Below, piece after piece: positions 17,868-24,416 of a DNA stretch of 64,000 nucleotides (position 1 is its first letter; every line of letters begins with the position of its first letter). Source of the stretch: Weissella confusa (GTDB lineage: Bacteria > Bacillota > Bacilli > Lactobacillales > Lactobacillaceae); the NCBI GenBank assembly GCA_014332815.1, contig JACSZT010000008.1, forward strand, positions 56,888 to 120,887, given 5' to 3'. Below the pieces are notes generated by a model. The model searched no databases, was not told the DNA's origin, and saw only the letters and a list, made by a program, of their open reading frames with translations. The position numbers were made by a program, and so were the translations under genes.

Positions 17868-17942
17868 TTGTCGTTTCTGGCACAAAAAATATGCCAAACA
17901 TATACACATTTAGTAAGTGGGTGATAGAATAGAATAACAGAG

Positions 17943-17956
17943 AGAAAGCGCTTACA
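17943..17956. promoter_or_regulatory. cre box before OFA-type transporter
   Basis: AGAAAGCGCTTACA differs from the cre consensus only at the first base and ends 3 bases before the TAGGAGG ribosome site. CcpA here would stop elongation or block initiation. Confidence 0.65.
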
Positions 17957-17970
17957 TTTAGGAGGGCGTT

Positions 17971-19248
17971 ATGACGGGGCAGGTAAAATCAGGGGGATAT
18001 AACCGCTGGTTAGTTATTTTTGGGACCGCGCTGGTGCAATTAGGAGTTGGAACATTTTATGCATGGTCCATATTTAATACACCGATTTTGAAAATGTTTG
18101 GGGAGTTGTCACTCGACAAGCAAGGAAACGTTGCTGCTGTGCAACCACACCTTGGTTCGGTGTCATTGATATTTTCAATTGGCTCGCTAACGCTGGCTTT
18201 ATCAACAATTTTTGTCGGTAAACTGGTCAAACGATTTGGCATTCGCCGTGTGACGGTTGCTGCTGGACTAGTGTTTGGACTTTCGGCATTTATTGTGTCG
18301 CGACTTGATTCACCATCGCAATTATGGCTATACTACATATTCGCTGGCGTCACCCTTGGCGCGGCTGACGGAATCGCCTATATGGCAACTTTATCAAACG
18401 CGATTAAGTGGTTCCCTGAGAAAACGGGCTTTATTTCGGGGATTTCGATTGCGTTTTATGGTCTCGGCTCATTTGTGTTTAAGTATGTAGATTCAGCTTT
18501 GCTAGGGAATGACCTCGTGAACAATTTGCCTCGTGCGCTGATGGGCTGGGGGACGTTGGTGACGATTTTAATTTTAGTTGGGTCACTATTCTTGCGTGAT
18601 GCACCAGAAACCCAAACGGCTAATACAACGGCCAAGCATCAATTCACAACGTTAGAAATGTTGCGCACACCACAGGCATACCTATTGTTTGTGGCCTTGT
18701 TTACGATTTCATTGAGCGTGTACTTAACGGGAATTGCGGCCAACCTTGGGACTAACTTGGCCGGTCTATCAATTGAACGTGCGACGACGGTTGTGGCACT
18801 GATTGCTATTGCCAATACGTTTGGTCGATTTGTGATCGGGTCACTGTCTGACCGATTCGGTCGCAAACCGATGCTGATTTTAACTTATAGTGCGACGTTG
18901 GTTGCGGTATTGGTCTTGACGTTGAGTCAGCATCTGGCTGCACCGGTCTTTTATGGCATGATGATGATGGTTGGTTTCTTTTTTGGTGGCACAATTACAG
19001 TGTTCCCATCGTTGGTTGGGGATTACTTTGGTTTGAAAAATCACAGTCAGAATTACGCGTTAATTTATCAAGGGTTCGGATTTGGTAGTCTGGCAGGAGC
19101 GATTATTTTGTCGCTGGCCGGCGGGAATTTGACTGTTGTGTTGTATGTTTACATTATTTTGTTAATTTTGTCATTGGCCATTTGGTTCATGATTAGGGTA
19201 CCTAAAAATTCGAAGACGGTAGCTAATCCTGAAACTGGACAGGCGTAG
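17971..19248 (+). CDS. MFS transporter, OFA (oxalate/formate antiporter-like) family
   Basis: A 425-residue 12-helix MFS protein. The start (NRWLVIFGTALVQLGVGTFYAWSIF) is the signature of the OFA family, which includes OxlT and YhjX; GKLVKRFGIRR and SDRFGRKP are the conserved loop motifs between helices 2/3 and 8/9. Relatives exchange small carboxylates such as oxalate, formate or pyruvate, but the substrate here cannot be read from sequence. TAGGAGG lies before the ATG. The immediately preceding cre box predicts repression in rapidly used sugar, in line with carboxylate handling in poor carbon conditions. Confidence 0.85.
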   Translation: MTGQVKSGGYNRWLVIFGTALVQLGVGTFYAWSIFNTPILKMFGELSLDKQGNVAAVQPHLGSVSLIFSIGSLTLALSTIFVGKLVKRFGIRRVTVAAGLVFGLSAFIVSRLDSPSQLWLYYIFAGVTLGAADGIAYMATLSNAIKWFPEKTGFISGISIAFYGLGSFVFKYVDSALLGNDLVNNLPRALMGWGTLVTILILVGSLFLRDAPETQTANTTAKHQFTTLEMLRTPQAYLLFVALFTISLSVYLTGIAANLGTNLAGLSIERATTVVALIAIANTFGRFVIGSLSDRFGRKPMLILTYSATLVAVLVLTLSQHLAAPVFYGMMMMVGFFFGGTITVFPSLVGDYFGLKNHSQNYALIYQGFGFGSLAGAIILSLAGGNLTVVLYVYIILLILSLAIWFMIRVPKNSKTVANPETGQA

Positions 19249-19257
19249 ATGACGTAA

Positions 19258-19287
19258 GTGACCGGCAATTGCTGGTCACTTTTTTTG
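19258..19287 (+). terminator. intrinsic terminator
   Basis: GTGACCGGCAA / TTGCTGGTCAC (G-U containing), compact loop, then seven T. Confidence 0.8.
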
Positions 19288-19389
19288 TTCGATGGCAGAA
19301 ATCAAAAGTGATTTTATGTGAATTTTAACTTCTGTTTTATCAACGGTTTTTCTTGTGATATGTTAGTGGCATAAATGAATGGGGGTACT

Positions 19390-20352
19390 ATGATGACGTT
19401 AAATTGGGGGATTATTGGAACGGGTACAATTGCCAATGAGATGGCGGCTGCTTTGCTGGCACACAACCATCCAGCAACTGCAGTAACTGCACGCAATCAG
19501 GAGAAGTTGGCGCAGTTTGCTGACAAGTATCAAATTCCAACGACTTATGGCACAGTGGCAGAATTGCTGGCAGATGATAATATTGATGCGGTTTATATTG
19601 CGACACCGCATAACACACATTTTGAATTCATCAAACAAGCTTTCGAACACGGTAAGCATGTCTTGGCCGAAAAGGCAATTACGGTGTCATACGAAGAGTA
19701 TGCGATTGTTCAAAAACTTGCTGAGGAAAAGGGACTAGTTTTGATGGAAGCTATGACACCAGTTCATATGCCACTATTCAAGCGCCTGCGCAATTCGGTC
19801 GAGAACGGGGCACTCGGGCAAATTAAAATGATCAACACAACCTTTGGCAGCCATAAGCCATATGATCCAACGAATCGTTTCTTCAATCCAGACTTGGCAG
19901 GTGGGGCCTTGTTGGATATTGGTGGATACGCCACCCAATCAACCTTATACTTTATGACCAGTGCACCTAACGTTGTAAAATCAGCGATGGTGCCATTCGA
20001 AACTGGCGTGGATGAACAGTCGGTGACCTTGTTGGTTAACCAAGATAATGAAATGGCAACGATTACTAACTCAATGCAAGCTAAGCAACCGAAGGCAGTG
20101 ACGATTTCTGGTACAAAGGGATACTTCCGTATTATGGACTTTCCACGTGCCGATTCTGCCCAGTGGTATCACACTGAAACAGGTGAGATGGAGACAATTG
20201 CGCTTGGTAACACCGCGGATGCTTTATGGTATGAAATTGTTGATTTTGAAGCTGCTGTTGATGATGATGCTATTGCCAAGCATTTCGCAACATTAACTGA
20301 GACGCAATTCCAAGTGTTAGCCAAGATTCAGCAGGAGTGGCAAGGCGCATAA
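19390..20352 (+). CDS. Gfo/Idh/MocA family oxidoreductase
   Basis: A 320-residue NAD(P)-dependent dehydrogenase. The N-terminal Rossmann fold starts WGIIGTGTIANEMAAAL, followed by AVYIATPHNTHFE and the catalytic EKAITVSYEEY region (Glu-Lys as in GFO/IDH enzymes), then a C-terminal beta-sheet substrate domain with DIGGYATQS. Substrate is probably a sugar, inositol or dihydrodiol-like compound but is not determinable. Start at 19390 is chosen because GGGGG lies 4-8 bases upstream; ATG 19375 would place it inside the gene. It stands alone, convergent with the DMT exporter gene. Confidence 0.88.
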   Translation: MMTLNWGIIGTGTIANEMAAALLAHNHPATAVTARNQEKLAQFADKYQIPTTYGTVAELLADDNIDAVYIATPHNTHFEFIKQAFEHGKHVLAEKAITVSYEEYAIVQKLAEEKGLVLMEAMTPVHMPLFKRLRNSVENGALGQIKMINTTFGSHKPYDPTNRFFNPDLAGGALLDIGGYATQSTLYFMTSAPNVVKSAMVPFETGVDEQSVTLLVNQDNEMATITNSMQAKQPKAVTISGTKGYFRIMDFPRADSAQWYHTETGEMETIALGNTADALWYEIVDFEAAVDDDAIAKHFATLTETQFQVLAKIQQEWQGA

Positions 20353-20364
20353 TACAAAATAGGA

Positions 20365-20403
20365 AAAGAACCCGTCAGCGTAAAAATTGCTGACGGGTTC
20401 TTT
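20365..20403. terminator. bidirectional terminator between convergent genes
   Basis: AAAGAACCCGTCAGC / GCTGACGGGTTCTTT, 15-bp perfect stem, 9-base loop. Serves the oxidoreductase (+) and the DMT exporter (-). Confidence 0.85.
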
Positions 20404-20405
20404 AC

Positions 20406-21371
20406 TTATGAGTAGTTTCTTTTACGAAGGCGCCAGTTGCCGGCCAAATTGATGCCGGTGATACCGAAGAGCATAATAGCTAAACCGGTTAGCTGGAGAT
20501 GGTTTGGCAAGGTGTGCCCAAGAAATACCAAGCCCAACAAGACAGTGAAAATCACCTCAAATGATTGCGTTGCTTCAACTGTTGCTAAGGTTTCCATATT
20601 TCGGGCTGCCATGGCCGTTGCTTGGAAAAACAGCACCGTGGCAATAACACCGGATGACAACGCTACACTGAACGTGCTTACCAGCGTGCCTTGACTAGGC
20701 AAACCAGCTTTCAAATACCCGATAATGCTCAGGACAATGAAGGTTGGATAGGTGGCGATTAGCATCCCAAAAACTTTTTCCAAGCCGTTGAAGGTTGGGT
20801 ACCGGTTGCCGATTTGGCGATTGCCCAGTGGATAACATACCGCCGCAATAATGATGGCAACAATGGCAAACCAAAACATCGGGGTAACCTGGCTGAAGCC
20901 GTTGGTTTGGACGGTTGTGAGGCCAATTCCAAGTAAGATGACGACCATCCATTTAATTTTGTTTCCCGGAATTTTAAGGCGGTGCTTATTTCCCGAATTG
21001 TCTGTGACGGTCATCAATGGCGTGGTCAATACACCAAAAACGATGGTGAGTTGCCAGAGACTTGAAACGAGCCATCCAGGCAGGAACTGTGCTGACCAGG
21101 TGAGGGAAACGTAGAAAAGAACAAAACAAACGTTGCTCCAAATTAACCAGTAACTCGGTGCCTCTTTCATGCCAGTCCAAACCTGCCTGAAATCAGATTT
21201 TAGTTGTGGTACACGACCTAGCAACATAATCATGGGCAACATCCATAAATAACGCAAGGTGGCGACCCATATCCAATAACCTGAATCAGATAGATTGATC
21301 TCATTTAACAAAAAAGTCAGCGAAAAAAATAGGGCCGCTAAGATACCCAGCAAAATTGCTTTGATTGCCAT
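20406..21371 (-). CDS. DMT-superfamily multidrug-efflux-type membrane protein
   Basis: A 321-residue, about ten-helix membrane protein of the drug/metabolite transporter superfamily (multidrug resistance efflux type). Helices are evident from IKAILLGILAALFFSLTFLL to LTGLAIMLFGITGINLAG; the internal SGVIATVLFFQATAMAARNMETLATVEATQSFEVIFTVLLG region is typical of the second EamA-like half. AGGAGG lies before the ATG. It begins 9 bases after the end of an XRE-cupin regulator gene, so the two form an operon and the regulator probably controls its expression. Substrate unknown. Confidence 0.82.
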   Translation of the reverse strand: MAIKAILLGILAALFFSLTFLLNEINLSDSGYWIWVATLRYLWMLPMIMLLGRVPQLKSDFRQVWTGMKEAPSYWLIWSNVCFVLFYVSLTWSAQFLPGWLVSSLWQLTIVFGVLTTPLMTVTDNSGNKHRLKIPGNKIKWMVVILLGIGLTTVQTNGFSQVTPMFWFAIVAIIIAAVCYPLGNRQIGNRYPTFNGLEKVFGMLIATYPTFIVLSIIGYLKAGLPSQGTLVSTFSVALSSGVIATVLFFQATAMAARNMETLATVEATQSFEVIFTVLLGLVFLGHTLPNHLQLTGLAIMLFGITGINLAGNWRLRKRNYS

Positions 21372-21380
21372 AATGACCTC

Positions 21381-21929
21381 CTAACGATCGTATATCATGA
21401 GGCTGATGAACGATGCTTCTTCCATTGCGTCGTTTCGATAAACGTGTGGAAAGGCACCGTTGAATTTTGCTAAACTGCCGGCTGGAATAACATACGATTG
21501 GCCGTTAATCGCCATTGTTAGTGTGCCGCTTCTTACCAGTAGTACTTCAACGGTCCCTGGGACGTGGGCAGCAGATTCACGCTCAGTTAGCGAAGACAAG
21601 TTGAGGTCAAAGACTTCAAATTTGGTATTTGCTAAGGTACTGAAAATTGATTGGACCTTCACTCCTGGATTGTCACTAGGGATATCATGAAAATCAGCGG
21701 GAGTAGCCAGCTCAAAATCAACTGTATCGGTTGCGAAAAAATAGTTGATTGGCACGGCCAGACCACTTGATATTTTCCACAACGTATCAATGGAGGGGGA
21801 TGTCGTATGACGTTCAATGTTGTTTAGCGATGCGGCGCTAACGCCTGTTAACTCGCTGGTTTCTTGTAGGGTTAATTGGCGTTGTTGGCGAATTTCTTTT
21901 AGCCGGTTTCCCACGATGTCTGTAATCAT
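21381..21929 (-). CDS. XRE-cupin transcriptional regulator
   Basis: A 182-residue two-domain regulator: HTH (VGNRLKEIRQQRQLTLQETSELTGVSAASLNNIER) at the N terminus and a cupin beta-barrel (about residues 105-180, with VPGTVEVLLVRSGTLTMAINGQSYVIPAGSLAKFNGAFPHVY) at the C terminus, which probably binds a small ligand. Such proteins often control amino-acid or drug export genes. It is the first gene of a two-gene operon with the DMT exporter, suggesting ligand-responsive control of efflux. A repeat TACTAGATATTATTTACTATACTA lies just upstream of its start and may be the operator. Confidence 0.85.
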   Translation of the reverse strand: MITDIVGNRLKEIRQQRQLTLQETSELTGVSAASLNNIERHTTSPSIDTLWKISSGLAVPINYFFATDTVDFELATPADFHDIPSDNPGVKVQSIFSTLANTKFEVFDLNLSSLTERESAAHVPGTVEVLLVRSGTLTMAINGQSYVIPAGSLAKFNGAFPHVYRNDAMEEASFISLMIYDR

Positions 21930-22140
21930 AAACGCTCCTTTTTAATATACTAGATATTATTTACTATACTAAACAAAGTGTGGGTGTCAATAATGCTTTG
22001 CATTTTAAATCGCATTTTGAATTGTTTACTCGTTGAAATTTTGAGAAAAATCACCAATTTTCATGTGTTACGCTACTATTTGTAGGCATTGATAGGTTGG
22101 TCGTGTCTCACTATGATTATGAGTGAAAGGAGGGATATGT

Positions 22141-22752
22141 ATGCAATCAATAAATAGAACACGGAAGCTTGTCCTAATCGCGTTATTTACTGCAATTATT
22201 CTGATTCAATCTATGGTTCCTATGCTGGGCTTACTGCCACTGGGGGCTTTTGCGGTTGGACTATCGGTTCAAATTATTGGTGTGACTGTAGCGATTGGCG
22301 CAATCGTTTTAGGTCCTGGTGCTGGTGCCTTTTTGGGCTTCGTCTGGGGGACGTATGCCTTGTGGGATGCTTGGACGAGCGTGCCGTCAATCGGAGCTTT
22401 GATGTTCCGTAATCCACTGACGGCTTTAGTACCGCGAATTTTAGTCGGATTAATCATTGGTTACTTGTATTGGCATTGGGTCAAAGGTCGAGCGCGCCAA
22501 ACCAAAACTATACCGTTATTTATACTTGGTGGTTTGGCCGCATTTATTAATACGGCGTTTGTTTTGATTTTTACTTGGCTAGGGTTCAATGTTATGAACA
22601 CCACCTTTACAGGTATTCCAGATAACCGCTTATTAAGCTGGTTAATTTTGTCAGTCGCAGGAGTGAACGGCATAGTCGAAATTATTGTGTCCGCAATTTT
22701 AGTGGCATTGATTGCGACGCCGGTCGTTGCTTATGTTAACCGTTTGCATTAA
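22141..22752 (+). CDS. ECF transporter S component (vitamin uptake)
   Basis: A 203-residue, six-helix membrane protein of the ECF S-component class, the substrate-binding subunit that docks on a shared EcfAA'T module encoded elsewhere. Visible features are the N-terminal [19 protein letters not shown] with small-residue helix, [22 protein letters not shown] and the C-terminal [21 protein letters not shown]. Similarity in pattern to pantothenate-type (PanT) S components is a guess. AAAGGAGGG precedes ATG 22141; ATG 22123 would overlap it. No recognised riboswitch upstream. Confidence 0.8.
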   Translation: MQSINRTRKLVLIALFTAIILIQSMVPMLGLLPLGAFAVGLSVQIIGVTVAIGAIVLGPGAGAFLGFVWGTYALWDAWTSVPSIGALMFRNPLTALVPRILVGLIIGYLYWHWVKGRARQTKTIPLFILGGLAAFINTAFVLIFTWLGFNVMNTTFTGIPDNRLLSWLILSVAGVNGIVEIIVSAILVALIATPVVAYVNRLH

Positions 22753-22788
22753 TTTTAATGTTGTGTGAGTTGATGAGGGATTGACGAA

Positions 22789-23172
22789 TTGGTTTATAGT
22801 TATCTAATTTTAGTTGAGATTTTTTATCTCATACTCGCACAAGATATTTCACCTCAATCCAACTTTTCGTTGATAGGTGTCGTATTTGGAATTATGTCAG
22901 CTATCGTTGTTATATTTTGGGTGATTAAGTTTTTCGTCGCACTGTATAAAGGGTTCGAAAATGCCAAGTGACGGCAGGATGATCATCTATTTGAAATCGG
23001 GTTTAAAAGCGGGATTAAACCTAGTATTGTATTTGATGTAACGATGTTAGTGACCGCAGTTGTTGTATTATTAGGTAGTTTATTTATTCCAGGCAACGGC
23101 CTATTTTGGCCAACAATCAGTTTGGCGGCAATCGGTGGATTGTTAATCCATAAACGATTCAAGAGAAACTAA
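22789..23172 (+). pseudogene. small membrane protein gene interrupted by in-frame TGA
   Basis: From TTG 22789 (GAGGG upstream with usable spacing) 60 codons end at TGA 22969-22971 after KGFENAK. The same frame then stays open for 66 codons to TAA at 23170-23172 and reads as membrane protein: DHLFEIGFKSGIKPSIVFD, then VTMLVTAVVVLLGSLFI and ISLAAIGGLLIHKRF. Together about 127 residues with four hydrophobic segments. No restart codon with a ribosome site follows the TGA. Family not recognised. Simplest reading is a nonsense-mutated gene; recoding or sequence error cannot be excluded. Confidence 0.55.
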
Positions 23173-23177
23173 CGAAG

Positions 23178-23218
23178 AAAACAGCGTAAACGCCTTATGG
23201 GTGTTACGTTGTTTTTTT
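23178..23218 (+). terminator. intrinsic terminator
   Basis: Stem starting AAACAGCGTA pairing with TACGTTGTTT (G-U tolerated), extended by ACGCC/GGTGT after one bulged A, and followed by a T run. Confidence 0.7.
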
Positions 23219-23267
23219 ATACATCAGTTTTCTTACATTGCCCGTTTATTCGAATTTAAGAATTAAT

Positions 23268-23329
23268 TTGACAATTTATAAGTATCTGGAGTAATGTATA
23301 TATTACAAAAGGAATATATATATATTACC
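23268..23329 (+). promoter_or_regulatory. promoter and repeated operator of XRE/membrane pair
   Basis: TTGACA (23268-23273), 18-base spacer, TAATGT (23292-23297). TATATATTAC occurs twice as a direct repeat at 23297-23306 and 23319-23328, spaced 22 bases (two helical turns), within near-palindromic AT tracts. Likely autorepression site. Confidence 0.55.
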
Positions 23330-23348
23330 TTTCTTCGGAGAAATGTAT

Positions 23349-23543
23349 ATGGAAAATAACGTGAAAGCAGTTCGTGTTGCGACTGGCATGTCACAAAAAG
23401 AGCTGGCAGCGACAGTTGGTATTACGCGACAGACGTTAAGTTTGATTGAAAAAGGGGCGTACAATCCGACGTTGAAGTTGGCCGTTGGTATAGCGAAGGC
23501 GCTGGATACAACATTGGATGCACTGTTTTGGATTGAGTGGTAA
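23349..23543 (+). CDS. XRE-family small transcriptional regulator
   Basis: A 64-residue HTH protein (KAVRVATGMSQKELAATVGITRQTLSLIEKGAYNPTLKLA), of the same YozG-like type as the regulator at 2359. ATG 23349 gives 8-base spacing to GGAG; ATG 23343 is too close. It precedes a membrane protein gene by 5 bases and has repeated AT-rich sites in its promoter, consistent with autoregulation of the pair. Confidence 0.85.
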   Translation: MENNVKAVRVATGMSQKELAATVGITRQTLSLIEKGAYNPTLKLAVGIAKALDTTLDALFWIEW

Positions 23544-23548
23544 GGATA

Positions 23549-24043
23549 ATGTGGGAATCCGTTGAAAAGAAAATGGTTATGTGGGCGGCGTCTTCCGCCG
23601 TTGATCTTGATGAATATCAAGAAAAAGAAGTGTATCGTGTGTTGGCGATTAGTAATGTAGTGCAGTACATTGTGGGCTTTCTAATCTTGTTGGCTGGCTA
23701 CGTTGTCATGTATGCGTTTGACCACAACGTCGGACTTGGCTTGCAAATTGCGGGCGGTGTTTTTGTACTGACCGGTAGTTTGATAGCCCAATCATTACGA
23801 AAAAAGGGGCGGGTTAGCCAGGATGTTTATTCTGAAACTGAGTACATTGTAGCTAAGCGACGCATTCAAAAGAAAACGTTGATTGCGCTTGCTGAAGAAA
23901 TCGTGCTCATGCCAGTTATTTTGATGATTGTGATGTATAACGAGACGTTAGCATATAAGGTTTACTTTGGTGTGTTCTTCATTGCTCTGTTTATACCGAC
24001 GATGTATTTCTTTTGGTTAAATCAAATTAATAAAGAATATTAG
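23549..24043 (+). CDS. membrane protein paired with XRE regulator
   Basis: A 164-residue protein with four hydrophobic segments: VVQYIVGFLILLAGYVVMYAF, LGLQIAGGVFVLTGSLIA, then a charged loop (KGRVSQDVYSETEYIVAKRRIQKK), then ALAEEIVLMPVILMIVMY and YFGVFFIALFIPTMYFFW. AAGGAT precedes ATG 23549. It may belong to one of the DUF families (for example DUF3278) found with HTH partners in lactic acid bacteria; that name is from memory. It parallels the pair at 2359-3016 but the sequences are not obviously alike. Function unknown. Confidence 0.7.
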   Translation: MWESVEKKMVMWAASSAVDLDEYQEKEVYRVLAISNVVQYIVGFLILLAGYVVMYAFDHNVGLGLQIAGGVFVLTGSLIAQSLRKKGRVSQDVYSETEYIVAKRRIQKKTLIALAEEIVLMPVILMIVMYNETLAYKVYFGVFFIALFIPTMYFFWLNQINKEY

Positions 24044-24050
24044 CGAAAAG

Positions 24051-24084
24051 CGTGCGCTCGGACAGTGTTCGGGGGCACGTTTTT
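24051..24084 (+). terminator. intrinsic terminator
   Basis: CGTGC / GCACG outer stem with an extended G-U-containing inner stem, then TTTTT. Ends the upstream membrane-protein unit before the aro promoter. Confidence 0.7.
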
Positions 24085-24107
24085 CAGTTGTTGCCCAAAA
24101 GTCGGGG

Positions 24108-24136
24108 TTGACGAATAAAAAATAAGCAAGTATAGT
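24108..24136 (+). promoter_or_regulatory. aro operon promoter
   Basis: TTGACG (24108-24113), exactly 17 bases, TATAGT (24131-24136). Transcription would start near 24143, giving a leader of about 275 bases before aroA. Confidence 0.7.
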
Positions 24137-24175
24137 TTGCTTTGTTAATAAATTATGAGAAACAGGTGAAAGACT

Positions 24176-24226
24176 ATGTCATTTAATAACTCACAATTTA
24201 ATAATGCTTATTACTTCTATTTCTAA
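24176..24226 (+). CDS. aromatic leader peptide (16 residues, Phe/Tyr-rich)
   Basis: MSFNNSQFNNAYYFYF followed by TAA: 7 of 16 residues are Phe or Tyr and the last five are Tyr-Tyr-Phe-Tyr-Phe. An AGGTGAAAG ribosome site lies just upstream and the gene begins about 33 bases after the predicted transcription start. It precedes genes for chorismate, tyrosine and phenylalanine synthesis. This is what a ribosome-mediated attenuation peptide should look like: low charged tRNA-Tyr or tRNA-Phe stalls the ribosome over the terminal codons. Those same codons (CTTCTATTTC, 24214-24223) are complementary to a downstream segment. Confidence 0.8.
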   Translation: MSFNNSQFNNAYYFYF

Positions 24227-24400
24227 TCATCGTGATTAATGTGCCGGGCACGTCGATCACGACGTGCCCGAAATAGAAGCATTTTCTATTGCGAATCGGG
24301 CGAAATCATCAAAGCGCTTGATTTGAAATAGAAAAAATATGACCAGCTGGATATTTTTCTAAACGAATCGGTGCTTTCATGGCGCTCGATTCGTTTTTTT
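24214..24400 (+). promoter_or_regulatory. transcription attenuator region of the aro operon
   Basis: A chain of overlapping complementary segments follows the leader peptide codons: 24214-24223 with 24270-24279 (10 bp perfect, enclosing hairpins 24224-24238 and 24245-24270), 24272-24278 with 24284-24290 (7 bp), 24282-24290 with 24327-24335 (9 bp perfect), 24330-24340 with 24351-24360 (10 bp with one bulge), and a terminal hairpin ending in seven T. Successive pairings share bases, so they are mutually exclusive. How the last switch reaches the terminator is not resolved by eye. No T-box GGTGG/AGGGTGGNACCGCG motif was seen. Confidence 0.7.
24362..24400 (+). terminator. attenuator terminator before aroA
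   Basis: AACGAATCG / CGATTCGTT, 9-bp outer stem extended by GTGC/GCGC, then TTTTTTT at 24394-24400. It lies entirely within the leader, 17 bases before aroA, so it must be bypassed for operon expression. Confidence 0.8.
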
Positions 24401-24416
24401 CGTATCTGGAGGAAAT

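Noticed and set aside
22021..22140. Vitamin riboswitch before the ECF S component
   Set aside because: Sequence does not show recognised folate, TPP, riboflavin or cobalamin riboswitch cores; only a weak local hairpin.
24044..24416. T-box riboswitch before aroA
   Set aside because: No AGGGTGGNACCGCG-type T-box or Stem I features; the short aromatic reading frame explains the leader better.
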